Positions 51,800-60,649 of a DNA stretch of 62,292 bases are shown here, piece after piece. The DNA lies in contig NZ_JACJST010000030.1 in the NCBI RefSeq assembly GCF_014698305.1, positions 1 to 62,292 of the forward strand, in the 5' to 3' direction. The stretch is from Anabaena lutea FACHB-196 (GTDB taxonomy: Bacteria > Cyanobacteriota > Cyanobacteriia > Cyanobacteriales > Nostocaceae). Made by a program: the position numbers and the translations under genes. Position 1 is the stretch's first letter; each line of letters opens with the position of its first letter. Under the pieces are notes generated by a model. That model ran no database searches. It was not told the origin of the DNA and saw only the letters and a list, made by a program, of their open reading frames with translations.

Positions 51800-52585
51800 T
51801 TATGAGTGGCTGAGTGCGGCTAGGACTAAAGTCAAATCATCATCCGTGCGTTGAGTAATCCGCTCTGAGCATAAAAACCTCACCAACTGCTCTTTGGCCA
51901 TAATCTTATCCTCAGCATTCGCTACAAACTCGAATAAAGGAAAAAAGAATGGTTTGTGAGGTTCACCAACCACCATATTCAAAGCCAGCATTTGTAGTCC
52001 ATCGGTAAGAACACCTATATTGACTATTTTTTGCCGCAATATTCTGATTTGTGCTGTATCTACCGCATCAGGCGAAGTCAAAAAAGTAGTTTCGTTGATG
52101 TATTCACCGTTATTGGGTATGGTAAGTGCCAGTAGATTGCCGCTGTTATCTTTGGCTACAGCCAAGCCATCACCTATTTGGCCTACGGCTACTACTTCTG
52201 GTGTGGCGATCGCAATAATTAAGGTAGTTGCTAAATCATGAGGCTGATGGTTGCAGAGATTTGCCTCCTCTTCTACGGCTTTTTTGGCGGCTAATATGGC
52301 ACCCGTAAGCAGTCCACGCAACAGATCATCATCGGTAAGAGTGTCATGGGTAATTTCTTGATTGTTTGAGAGATGATCTATTGCTGTTTCTACAGCAATC
52401 ATTGCTCCCACTTTCCCCAAAGTGGCAGAACCCGCACCATCTGCCGTCGCTACTACCAACACATTATCTGGCAATATTTGCCAATGGTGAGCATCCTGAC
52501 ATAACTGCTTGTTTTTGACGTGGCTAGTACCACATACAGAAGCGGCTACTATCCGCCATTGAGAAATCTGTTTTGGTGTGTTCAT
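51800..52585 (-). CDS. PP2C-family protein phosphatase of the triad
   Basis: A 261-residue PPM/PP2C-type serine/threonine phosphatase. The open frame extends to a TTG at 52627, but the ATG at 52585 ('MNTPKQISQWRIVAASVCGT') is the more natural start. The metal-binding motifs are visible: 'QDAHHW' near 40, 'ATADGAGSATLGKVGA' near 60 (D-G), 'VVAVGQIGDGLAV' and the C-terminal 'TDDDLTLVLAAL' (D-D). It should remove phosphates placed by the neighbouring kinase. It is the middle gene of vWA-PP2C-kinase, the standard order, with short gaps on both sides. Confidence 0.9.
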   Translation of the reverse strand: MNTPKQISQWRIVAASVCGTSHVKNKQLCQDAHHWQILPDNVLVVATADGAGSATLGKVGAMIAVETAIDHLSNNQEITHDTLTDDDLLRGLLTGAILAAKKAVEEEANLCNHQPHDLATTLIIAIATPEVVAVGQIGDGLAVAKDNSGNLLALTIPNNGEYINETTFLTSPDAVDTAQIRILRQKIVNIGVLTDGLQMLALNMVVGEPHKPFFFPLFEFVANAEDKIMAKEQLVRFLCSERITQRTDDDLTLVLAALSHS

Positions 52586-52730
52586 AATTTTGCTCTCACA
52601 GCTAAAGTCAAGAGTTATCAGTTTCAAGGTAGGTGATCAAGAATCACTACCTGCAAGTATGCTTACCAATTAATGGGAATGCCCTGCCCAGCAATTGAAC
52701 TGGTAACTGGTAACTGATAACTGTTAACTG

Positions 52731-53432
52731 TTAAACAGACCCCCAACCAATTGGTGGTAGTGCCACTTGTTCATCTACTTTAGAATGAGAAACCGCTGAC
52801 ATACTAGCTGAAAGCCATACGAACATTTCGATAAAGTTTAATCCCTGGAGTTTCAAAGGAGTACGCACAGCTATTTGATTTAAACGCATCATATTGGCAT
52901 TTTCTACTCCTACAGTAAAAAAGGCAACGCGTTTATTAGCTTCATCTCCTTGTAGGCGCTGCACTGCTTGCTCAATCACATGATCTAGCTCACCTTGTGG
53001 CTCCCCATCAGTAATCATAAATACCCACGGACGATAGTAAGCTATACCATTGGCACGATACTGGGATTTACGTTCTTGAATTATTTCTAATGATTTGTGA
53101 ATTCCCGCGCCCATCGTCGTTAGTCCCTGGGCTGTTAGAATAGGTGGGTTGAATTGGTCTGCGGTGACAAAGTCTTGCACCACGTTGACATGACTATCAA
53201 ATGTCACGATGGCTACCTCAACCCTTCTAGCTGCTAAGGAGTTTTTGACTAGTTCATCCTTAAAACTCAGCAAGCCCTGATTTAAAGCCTCTATTCGCTC
53301 TCCTTGCATCGAGCCAGATGTATCTAGCAATAGCACGCAAGGACAACGGGGTTCGGGGTTTTCTGCAAACTCTACGACTTCATCTAGTTTTATTGTATCC
53401 AGCATAACCTTTTGTGTTATGTTATAGTCCAA
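52731..53432 (-). CDS. TerY-like von Willebrand factor A domain protein of the triad
   Basis: A 233-residue protein consisting almost wholly of a vWA domain. The metal-ion-dependent adhesion site is complete: D37-T38-S39-G40-S41 in 'LLLDTSGSMQGERI', a Thr in 'LTTMGAGIH' and an Asp in 'VFMITDGEPQG'. TerY-like proteins are thought to scaffold the kinase and phosphatase in metal- or stress-linked signalling. The TTG at 53432 has an AGGAAAGGAA sequence upstream and is kept here, but the ATG at 53405 ('MLDTIKLDEVVEF') is a possible start. It is the first gene of the triad. Confidence 0.88.
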   Translation of the reverse strand: MDYNITQKVMLDTIKLDEVVEFAENPEPRCPCVLLLDTSGSMQGERIEALNQGLLSFKDELVKNSLAARRVEVAIVTFDSHVNVVQDFVTADQFNPPILTAQGLTTMGAGIHKSLEIIQERKSQYRANGIAYYRPWVFMITDGEPQGELDHVIEQAVQRLQGDEANKRVAFFTVGVENANMMRLNQIAVRTPLKLQGLNFIEMFVWLSASMSAVSHSKVDEQVALPPIGWGSV

Positions 53433-54075
53433 AGCTTTAATTTCCTTTCCTCAAAGTATATAATTTCTAACACTAGTACGACTACAAGTATGGTATTTGG
53501 CGGTAAATAGCTTAATCTTCATTAACCAAATTATTCTCACACAATTCTCTATTTCAGGAAATTTGAATAACTATATAGTTTAGTTAAAGCAAATTTATCA
53601 GGGTGAGAACCTTAGTTTTTGTAGTGTATGCACTATAATTTATGTTAAACACCAGAAGAATATAATATTCAATATATACATTTATCAAAATAAGTTTTTA
53701 AAGATTTTATGTGGAAAAATAAACAACTGATTAACTACTAAGTAATCCTCATTAATTTTGGCATTTGATAATTATTACAATGTCAAAACCAAAACTGAAA
53801 AACCTTAATTATAGTGAAAACATGAGTCATATTTATAGACTAGTACACAAGGGTGGCAATAACTATCTAGTACAACACGGCGTAAGTTAAGCAACCATTA
53901 AAAATACTGAAAAAGCCTGTTTAATCTACTGTTTTAATTTTTAATTCCGAGAAAGCGGTACTAGTTACAAAAGGTTAACAAGCTTGTTATCTTCTGCGTT
54001 CTTACAGTAGTAATATTATTAGGTAGCTAGAAAAAGCCCGAAGTAATTGCTATAGCTAATAATAAGTACATAATA
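53433..54075. other. AT-rich divergent intergenic region
   Basis: This 643-bp region separates the minus-strand triad from the plus-strand PatA-like gene and must contain both promoters. It contains one copy of the 31-bp direct repeat (53934-53964). No gene is supported. Confidence 0.6.
53934..53964 (+). repeat. 31-bp perfect direct repeat, copy 1
   Basis: TTAATTTTTAATTCCGAGAA followed by AGCGGTACTAG. An identical 31-base copy lies at 56945-56975. The two bracket the PatA-like and MalK-type genes, about 3.0 kb apart. Confidence 0.92.
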
Positions 54076-54189
54076 TTGGTAAATACATATTGGTTTATAG
54101 AGAACAATAAAAGAGAAGTGAAAATTTTATCTCAAAATTTACTCTTTCTCAATACTAAGTCAATTTCTCCAGAAAAAACTGTAACAAAT

Positions 54190-55557
54190 ATGAATAATAC
54201 TGGCACATTTAGCAAACTATCTCCTGAGCGTTTATTAAGGCAGTTAACTAATTGTTCTGATACTACTTGTTTACAAGTCCTGAACAACTCCGTATCTTGG
54301 ACAATATACTTAGAACAGGGCAAAATTATCTATGCTACCCATTCAGTAGAACCATTTGATCGACTAGAACGGCATATGCGTCGCCTAAGTCAGCAAATTC
54401 CTCTTTTGACTAGTGACATTCGTGTGCAGTTACGTATGATGTTTGAACCTGATTGGCAAATTCCGTTAACAGATGATGACGACAATTTACCAAGTCAACC
54501 TCCAGAATATCAAGCTATTTACTGGCTGATTAATCAAAAACATCTACTTTCTACACAAGCCGCAGTACTAATTCAAGAATTAGTTAAAGAAGTAATTGAA
54601 TCATTTCTGCTCATTCACGACGGAACTTATAAATTAGCAGAACCAGTAATTAGCATTCCCAAAATTTGTAAGTTAGACGTAGAGAATATTATAGAACGCT
54701 GTCAAAAGCGGTTACAAAATTGGCAGTCTTTCGCTCCCCAAATATCTTCTCCCTATCAGCGTCCATATCTGTTGATTAACAGTAAATTCTATGATAAACG
54801 ACTCCCAGAACTACAGCAAAATCTAACTAACTGGATGAAGGGTTTTAGCTTGCGTCATCTGGCTGTAATTATCAATCAAGATGAAGTGCAACTGGCTCAA
54901 ACGCTATATCCACATATACTTGAGGGTTCGATTATTTTACATGAACCAGATCCTCCATTTGATCAATTACCGAAGACTTTTAAAGATCTATCACCGATTT
55001 TGCCATATGGCATAGCAACAATTAATAGAGAATCATTTAATGTAGAAGTATTATCAGATCCTGCTACGTCCGCAGAAGATACTGAATCGGCAATTTCTAC
55101 TTTACCCACAGATAACCGGGAACAATTAAATATACAAAATAACATAGAAGCTGATGAGCAAAGTGTAACTAATGCTACTATAAATGCTACAAAAGTCTAC
55201 AAAATTATTTCTGTAGATGATAGCCCCACAATTCTCAAAGAAATCAGTCGTTGTTTAGAAGATGAAAATGTTTCTGTAGTGACGATTAATGAGCCTGTCA
55301 AAGCAGTAATGTCTATTATTAGACATAAACCAGATTTGATTTTGCTGGATCTGAATATGGCAGGAATTGATGGTTATGAATTATGCCGGATTATCCGTAA
55401 TAATTCCATGTTTAAAGAAATTCCCATTATTTTTGTGACTGGAAGTAGAGGAATTGTAGACAAGGTAAAAGCAAGAATGGTAGGAGCGTCTGGGTATTTA
55501 ACTAAACCTTTTACTCGGGCTGAGTTACTGAAAATGATTTTTATGCATTTAGCATAA
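54190..55557 (+). CDS. PatA-like response regulator (N-terminal PATAN/DUF4388-type domain)
   Basis: A 455-residue protein from the ATG at 54190; the frame is open from a TTG at 54076. The N-terminal region ('FSKLSPERLLRQLTNCSDTT', 'GKIIYATHSVEPFDRLERHM') is the PatA-type domain of cyanobacterial regulators involved in heterocyst pattern, motility and phototaxis. The C-terminal receiver has 'IISVDDSPTILKEI', the phospho-acceptor Asp in 'LILLDLNMAGIDGYELC', Thr in 'IFVTGS' and Lys in 'YLTKPFTRAEL'. There is no DNA-binding output domain, so it acts through protein contacts. Its cognate histidine kinase is not in the window. It could be PatA itself or one of its many paralogues; I cannot tell. 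Confidence 0.85.
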   Translation: MNNTGTFSKLSPERLLRQLTNCSDTTCLQVLNNSVSWTIYLEQGKIIYATHSVEPFDRLERHMRRLSQQIPLLTSDIRVQLRMMFEPDWQIPLTDDDDNLPSQPPEYQAIYWLINQKHLLSTQAAVLIQELVKEVIESFLLIHDGTYKLAEPVISIPKICKLDVENIIERCQKRLQNWQSFAPQISSPYQRPYLLINSKFYDKRLPELQQNLTNWMKGFSLRHLAVIINQDEVQLAQTLYPHILEGSIILHEPDPPFDQLPKTFKDLSPILPYGIATINRESFNVEVLSDPATSAEDTESAISTLPTDNREQLNIQNNIEADEQSVTNATINATKVYKIISVDDSPTILKEISRCLEDENVSVVTINEPVKAVMSIIRHKPDLILLDLNMAGIDGYELCRIIRNNSMFKEIPIIFVTGSRGIVDKVKARMVGASGYLTKPFTRAELLKMIFMHLA

Positions 55558-55633
55558 AGGTAAATGGGGGAGACGCTGGCAAAAGCTCAGAATTCCCTGT
55601 TCCCTGACAACTGACTCTATAAAGTAATTAATC

Positions 55634-56905
55634 GTGGCACAAGTTGTATTAGAAAACGTTTATAAAAGTTTCCCTCCTCGGAAGGGGGAAGGTTTGCAGA
55701 ATCAGCAGCAGTTATCACCAGGAAAAGAAAGTCCCGATAGTATTAATGTTTTGCGACGAATAAATTTAACCATCGCCGATGGTGAGTTTATGGTATTGGT
55801 GGGACCATCTGGCTGTGGTAAAAGCACCTTGCTGCGGTTGATCGCCGGTTTAGAGGTCATGACCGGTGGTAATATTTCCGTAGGCGATCGCTTGATTAAT
55901 GATTTACCGCCTAAAGAACGGGACATCGCTATGGTGTTTCAAAATTACGCCCTCTATCCCCATATGACGGTGTATGACAACATCGCTTTTGGGTTACGTC
56001 GTCGGTTTGATGATGGGGAAGTGGGGAAAAAAACAATTACCAAATGGAAAGAAAATCTCTTGGTAGGGGTAAGCAGGAAACTACCGAAGGGACTGCGTTA
56101 TGTTTCTCAAAAAGAACAGGCTATCAATGAAAGGGTGCGGAGTGTTGCTCAATTGTTGCAAATTGAAGCTTTGTTACATCGTTTCCCCAAACAACTTTCC
56201 GGGGGACAAAGACAAAGGGTAGCATTGGGAAGAGCGATCGCACGCAATCCCCAAGTATTCTTAATGGATGAGCCATTATCTAACTTAGATGCGAAATTAC
56301 GGGCAGAAACCCGCACCCAAATTGTCAAATTGCAGCGTCAATTGGGAACGACAACGATTTACGTCACCCATGATCAAACAGAAGCAATGACAATGGGCGA
56401 TCGCATTGCGATCATGTCAGAAGGGAAAATACAGCAAGTCGCTGCACCATTGGAACTTTATAACCGTCCAGCTAATCGCTTTGTAGCAGAATTTATCGGT
56501 TCACCACCCATGAATTTTATCCCGGTGGAATTTCATGCACCTTTATTAATTACCCATTCTGACTTTCGCTTTACGCTTCCAGATGTATGGGGAAATGCCT
56601 TACAAAAATACGATGGCAAAACTTTAATGTTAGGTATTCGTCCAGAACACCTGAATTTGAGTGTAGCTGCTACCAAAAATTTACCAGTAACAGTAGACTT
56701 AGTAGAAAACTTGGGAAATGATACTTTTCTCTCCGTGAGAATTGCTGATCCTGATTTAGCAAATACAAATGGTCAAGCTTTACAGGTAAGAGTACCACCC
56801 GATAGGGTTATAACCCTGGGTGAGCAACTGTGGTTATCATTCATACCAGAAAAACTGCACTTTTTTGACCCAAAAACTGAGTTAGCACTATTTCCGACAA
56901 CATAG
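55634..56905 (+). CDS. MalK/UgpC-type ABC transporter ATPase
   Basis: A 423-residue ATP-binding protein of the carbohydrate (CUT1) import class. Walker A is 'VLVGPSGCGKSTLLRL', the Q-loop is 'MVFQNYALYPHMTVYDNIAF', the signature is 'QLSGGQRQRVALGRAIARN', Walker B is 'VFLMDEPLSNLDAKLRAE' and the H-switch is 'YVTHDQTEAMTMGDRIAIM'. A C-terminal TOBE/OB regulatory domain follows (about 290-423). Between Q-loop and signature there is an extra stretch of about 45 residues ('RRRFDDGEVGKKTITKWKEN' onward) compared with E. coli MalK. GTG start. No permease or binding-protein gene is adjacent, so it probably serves transporters encoded elsewhere. Confidence 0.92.
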   Translation: MAQVVLENVYKSFPPRKGEGLQNQQQLSPGKESPDSINVLRRINLTIADGEFMVLVGPSGCGKSTLLRLIAGLEVMTGGNISVGDRLINDLPPKERDIAMVFQNYALYPHMTVYDNIAFGLRRRFDDGEVGKKTITKWKENLLVGVSRKLPKGLRYVSQKEQAINERVRSVAQLLQIEALLHRFPKQLSGGQRQRVALGRAIARNPQVFLMDEPLSNLDAKLRAETRTQIVKLQRQLGTTTIYVTHDQTEAMTMGDRIAIMSEGKIQQVAAPLELYNRPANRFVAEFIGSPPMNFIPVEFHAPLLITHSDFRFTLPDVWGNALQKYDGKTLMLGIRPEHLNLSVAATKNLPVTVDLVENLGNDTFLSVRIADPDLANTNGQALQVRVPPDRVITLGEQLWLSFIPEKLHFFDPKTELALFPTT

Positions 56906-56944
56906 TCAGTTGTCCGTGAAATTTGCTGTTTTCATTTTTAATTG

Positions 56945-56975
56945 TTAATTTTTAATTCCGAGAAAGCGGTACTAG
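56945..56975 (+). repeat. 31-bp perfect direct repeat, copy 2
   Basis: Identical to 53934-53964. Its right end overlaps the stop codon of the minus-strand propeller gene (56972-56974), so the last bases are also coding. Confidence 0.92.
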
Positions 56976-58471
56976 GGTAGCCAGTGGGGATGAAAGCCGA
57001 CTAAAGGAAGTTGTTCAGGCTTAATTTCGATGTTTTCTCCTTCTGTGATGGGTAACAGAGGCATAAGCCACAGACTACTAGTAGCAATGGGTTCACCATC
57101 ATCAGTTTTTAAGTTGTTACCTGGTAATGGTGTAGTGGTATTTTGTAGTGGCACTACTTGGTCAAACAATATGCCCAAACCGTCAGGTGCTAAACTCATT
57201 TGCACATTACGTTGAGCGGGAGGTAGCATTAACAGTGGCTTCTGCTGTTCGGTTTTGAGATTAATCGCCACTAAATAAGGCTGTTCTATATATTGTTCTT
57301 TTGATATTAGCTGTGTTGTCAAACAGTAGAGGGTGGGTGAAGCAGTATCAAAATTGCAACCGAGAATAGAGCCTGTTGTTTTTAAGAGTTGTTTCTGTAC
57401 ACCTTGGTTTGTAACCAAGAACAAATCTCGCGTGTAGTCAGTATTAAACTTAACCATTGCCGCTTGTGAACCATCCTTAGAGAAAGCTTGGACTAAACCA
57501 AATTGCGGCAAAAAATCTAGGGGTTTACTAGCATCTCCTAAAAGAGATAAAATTGCTGTTCCCTGTCCTTGGGCTACGGCTACGGCTTTACTATCTGGTG
57601 TAATCAAAAAGTCTCCACCAGGTTGACTTTCCAGACGTTTTGGGGTGTTTTTTTCTCCTGATGTATGGTTGTTGGCTGGCAAATACCATAGTCCAAAGTC
57701 ACCGGGATTATCTCTTTTTCCCCGTTGAACAACAATTGTTTGCCCATCGGGAGATAAGTCAAATTTCAGGTTTTGATAGTCTTTATTATCTAAAATCAGG
57801 TCAATTTTACCTGCTGGTTGTGGTTGTTCATCAGTTTTGCTAGAAATGCCTGTTGTGACTGTATATAATTGGGCTGAAAGTAAATCCGAAGATTTGGAAG
57901 AACGAGCCGAGAATAATATTTTATCTCCATCTGGAAATGGCTCGAAGTCCATAACAATCAGGTCTTTGGGGGTAAGTACCTTTTTTTGTTCTTTGGTTAA
58001 GTTGTAGAGTACTAACTTTCCCTGCTCTTCTAGATTCGCTCCTATATACAGCAGGGCGCGATTGCGAGTGCTAAAGTTACCTGTAAAGGGTTCCATTACC
58101 CTATTTTTTCCTTCTGCTTCCGAGAATTTATCTCTAGATCCTTGTAATAACACTTTATAGTTTGTGCCATAGGGTGCTGGTGTCACCAGTGTATAGACCA
58201 GTCTTCGCCCTGCCCAACTGATTTTACCTGCTAGAGGTGGATCGATTTTTAAGTTATTCTCTACGCTTTTGATGTCCATTGGACGGCTAAAGGTAAGGCT
58301 GAAGGAGATGTCTTCTGCGCCAATTTGTTGATTTTGCCAGGAAAAAGTTCTGACGATAGGCTTGACTGCATCACCTTGCCAGATCACAAACCCAATCAGC
58401 AGACTTAATAGGAGAATCAGCGCGATCGCAATTCGATCTAGTGGTTGAATTAATATATGAGATTTAGCCAT
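56972..58471 (-). CDS. Membrane-anchored protein with Ig-like and beta-propeller domains
   Basis: A 499-residue protein. One N-terminal membrane helix lies near 14-30 ('IALILLLSLLIGFVIW'), followed by a Big_5/Ig-like domain at about 45-130 ('DISFSLTFSRPMDIKSVENN') and a C-terminal WD40/TolB-type propeller ('NYQNLKFDLSPDGQTIVVQR'-like blades: 'FDLSPDGQTIVVQRG', 'LITPDSKAVAVAQGQG', 'MSLAPDGLGILFDQV'). No catalytic residues are recognised. It may bind a surface ligand or help assemble a complex. Tandem ATGACCA repeats directly precede its ATG on the minus strand; the ATG is supported by an in-frame stop two codons upstream. Confidence 0.85.
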   Translation of the reverse strand: MAKSHILIQPLDRIAIALILLLSLLIGFVIWQGDAVKPIVRTFSWQNQQIGAEDISFSLTFSRPMDIKSVENNLKIDPPLAGKISWAGRRLVYTLVTPAPYGTNYKVLLQGSRDKFSEAEGKNRVMEPFTGNFSTRNRALLYIGANLEEQGKLVLYNLTKEQKKVLTPKDLIVMDFEPFPDGDKILFSARSSKSSDLLSAQLYTVTTGISSKTDEQPQPAGKIDLILDNKDYQNLKFDLSPDGQTIVVQRGKRDNPGDFGLWYLPANNHTSGEKNTPKRLESQPGGDFLITPDSKAVAVAQGQGTAILSLLGDASKPLDFLPQFGLVQAFSKDGSQAAMVKFNTDYTRDLFLVTNQGVQKQLLKTTGSILGCNFDTASPTLYCLTTQLISKEQYIEQPYLVAINLKTEQQKPLLMLPPAQRNVQMSLAPDGLGILFDQVVPLQNTTTPLPGNNLKTDDGEPIATSSLWLMPLLPITEGENIEIKPEQLPLVGFHPHWLP

Positions 58472-58575
58472 TGGTCATTGGTTATTGGTCATTGGTCATT
58501 GGTCATTGGTCATTGGTTATTGGTCATTGGTCATTGGTCATTGGTCATTGGTCATTGGTCATTGGTCATTGGTCA
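58469..58575. repeat. Heptamer tandem array (STRR-type), about 15 units
   Basis: Units of ATTGGTC/ATTGGTT (period 7) run without a break from the start codon of the propeller gene. Heptanucleotide short tandemly repeated repetitive (STRR) sequences are known from heterocystous cyanobacteria. Read on the minus strand as ATGACCA, each unit supplies an ATG, and the frame shifts by one base each time. Confidence 0.95.
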
Positions 58576-58600
58576 GGTAATACATAATTCTTCTTTTTCC

Positions 58601-58740
58601 CCGTGTCTCCGCGTCACCCCATCTCCCCATCTCCCCATCTCCCCATCTCCCCATCTCCCCATCTCCCCATCACCGCGTCACCCCATCTCCCCATCTCCCC
58701 ATCACCGCGTCACCCCATCACCGCGTCACCCCATCTCCCA
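58601..58740. repeat. Octamer tandem array CCCCATCT with variant blocks
   Basis: Units of CCCCATCT (period 8), broken by CACCGCGT variants, fill the gap between the TIGR03943-type gene and the heptamer array. The array would form C-rich and G-rich strands; it is presumably non-coding. Arrays of this kind vary in length between strains. Confidence 0.93.
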
Positions 58741-58746
58741 AGTCTA

Positions 58747-59523
58747 CTAATAACTGTAAGGATTTTTGGGTTGGGGAATTTTCTTCAGGGAGTTAGCTTT
58801 GATAGTGAGTTGGCGTTTATTGGCCACAGTTTCTGTGATCATCTGTCCCTCTACTTCTAGCCAAGTGTCAGCTGGATACTGCTGATTATTATCTGGGACT
58901 TTAACGGGTAATCCGGCTGGATAGACATCTGCGGCACAACAGGTAATTACAAACCGCGCCAATATGAAATGGTCTTTTTCTAATTCTGGCGGGTGGATGA
59001 CAAATCCTTGGACTTTAACTTTTTGTCCTGTATAAGCATCAGGTTCTGGATAGACATTGAGGATACGTACCCAGTCTATGAGCGATCGCTCTTCCGGGCG
59101 AACAGTAGCGCGAAAAGCTTGGGGTTGGGCGCGTGTTGCCCCGATCAACTCAGTCACACCTCGATCTAGTGCTGTTTGACTAGCAAAGACGCGAGGTGTA
59201 ATGATAAATCCTAAAATTGCTGATGTTAAAAGCAAAGCGCTACCCCAACCAGGGGGAAATAGATTGATATGTTGTTGATTATTGGGTGCTTCATAACGGC
59301 GACGGCGTTGCCAAAGTTGCATTCCTTTGGAAATTCCTACAATTAGCAACCCAACACCACCCAGATTTACTAACCAAAAGTAATCAGGGTGAATTAACAA
59401 ATTCAGTTTGCCTGTCAGCCAGTATTTTAGGATTAAAATTCCCCAAGCAGTAATTGCTAAGACATCTAGCCAAGGAAGCAATATATTGTGGAATTTGGGT
59501 TTGGAATTTTGGATTGAAGTCAT
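58747..59523 (-). CDS. TIGR03943/DUF1980 family putative permease subunit
   Basis: A 258-residue membrane protein. Hydrophobic helices lie near 18-35 ('VLAITAWGILILKYW'), 46-65 and 92-115. The C-terminal soluble region holds the conserved 'FILARFVITCCAADVYPAG' near 185-203 with a Cys pair, and 'LEVEGQMI'. The family is paired with DUF318-type permeases (YcgQ/YcgR of Bacillus), and that partner lies 70 bases upstream here. The solute is unknown. Metal or thiol chemistry is suggested only by the conserved Cys pair. Confidence 0.88.
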   Translation of the reverse strand: MTSIQNSKPKFHNILLPWLDVLAITAWGILILKYWLTGKLNLLIHPDYFWLVNLGGVGLLIVGISKGMQLWQRRRRYEAPNNQQHINLFPPGWGSALLLTSAILGFIITPRVFASQTALDRGVTELIGATRAQPQAFRATVRPEERSLIDWVRILNVYPEPDAYTGQKVKVQGFVIHPPELEKDHFILARFVITCCAADVYPAGLPVKVPDNNQQYPADTWLEVEGQMITETVANKRQLTIKANSLKKIPQPKNPYSY

Positions 59524-59593
59524 TATTTATTAATTGGTCAGATGTAAGTTGCCAGTTGATAATCACAAATCACATCTGACAACTGACAAAAAT

Positions 59594-60649
59594 TTACATG
59601 ACGTGCAAATTCAAAAACAAAGTAAACAAAAGTGTCAATTGTGCAGATAAAGCAAAGAGATAAATGAGAGCTTTGGGTTTGAAAATTGATAACATCAAAC
59701 CTACACCTTTGATATCAATCATGGGACCAAATACCAGAAATGCTAACAAGGAACCACTGGTAAAGGTTGAGGCAAAAGATAGGGCAAAGAAGGAATCGAC
59801 TGTAGAACAGATTGATACTACTACTGCTAAGACCAACATGGCAAGAATTGAGGTAATTGGTCCGGCACCCAAACTGAGGATTAGTTCACGGGGAGCTAAG
59901 ACTTGAATTGCCGCAGCTATAGCACTTCCTAACACCATTACTCCTGCTAATTCTCGCAATTCTTGGACTATATTATCCAATGCTAGACGCAGTTTGTCGG
60001 CAACAGATTTATTCGGGTTAGGAGTGGAAATATTTATTGGGTTTAAATCACCATCTATTCTGACAGATCCTCCGGATCTTCCACCCAGAATGTAAGTCCC
60101 TGATTGTAAAAGACTGTTAACAGTTGCTTCTTCCTTTACCTGGTAACGTCTGCCCTTGCGTTTAGGTTCCGGTTTAGCGGGTGGGTTATATTTGAGATAA
60201 CGAGCGATCGCAGGTTGCAAGAAAGGACTTAAGTCTTTCTGAAAACTGAAAACAAAACCAATAATAGTTGCGATCGCTAAGGACAATACTACTCTTAACA
60301 CCACTATTTCTGGTTGATCTCTAAATGCTGTCCAAGTTGACCAAATCACAATTGGGTTAATTGTTGGTGCTGCCAGTAAAAAGCCAATTGCTACTGGTGT
60401 GGGTACTCCCTGCATCAATAACCGCCGCGCCACCGGCACATTACCGCACTCACATACCGGGAACAAAAAACCAATCATACTGCCAAATAAAGCCCCCAGT
60501 AGAGGATTTGTGGGCATTTTCTCCACTAATTTGCGCTCATCAACGAAAAATAATAGCAAACTGGAGAGTAAAACCCCAAGCAGTAAAAAAGGCATCGCCT
60601 CGACTAGCAGACTAAGAAATATTGTAAAACCATTGTTCAGTTGATTCAT
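59594..60649 (-). CDS. DUF318/YraQ-type permease
   Basis: A 351-residue polytopic permease with about eight hydrophobic segments in two halves, separated by a basic linker (about 165-225). The conserved first-half motif is 'FPVCECGNVPVARRL' followed by 'GVPTPVAIGFLLAAPTINP'; the second-half repeat 'SICSTVDSFFALSFA' mirrors it. The Cys-rich motif is shared with ArsP-like exporters. The open frame extends to a TTG at 60664, but the ATG at 60649 ('MNQLNNGFTIFLSLL') is preferred. It is co-transcribed with the TIGR03943-type gene. The substrate is unknown. Confidence 0.88.
   Translation of the reverse strand: MNQLNNGFTIFLSLLVEAMPFLLLGVLLSSLLLFFVDERKLVEKMPTNPLLGALFGSMIGFLFPVCECGNVPVARRLLMQGVPTPVAIGFLLAAPTINPIVIWSTWTAFRDQPEIVVLRVVLSLAIATIIGFVFSFQKDLSPFLQPAIARYLKYNPPAKPEPKRKGRRYQVKEEATVNSLLQSGTYILGGRSGGSVRIDGDLNPINISTPNPNKSVADKLRLALDNIVQELRELAGVMVLGSAIAAAIQVLAPRELILSLGAGPITSILAMLVLAVVVSICSTVDSFFALSFASTFTSGSLLAFLVFGPMIDIKGVGLMLSIFKPKALIYLFALSAQLTLLFTLFLNLHVM

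Noticed and set aside
58469-58740. CRISPR-like array
   Set aside because: The units are 7 or 8 bases with no spacers and no cas genes are near.
58457-58860. Open frames across the heptamer and octamer arrays (repetitive 'SLVIGHW' and 'SPSPHLPI' translations)
   Set aside because: They are translations of simple tandem repeats on the strand opposite the real genes.
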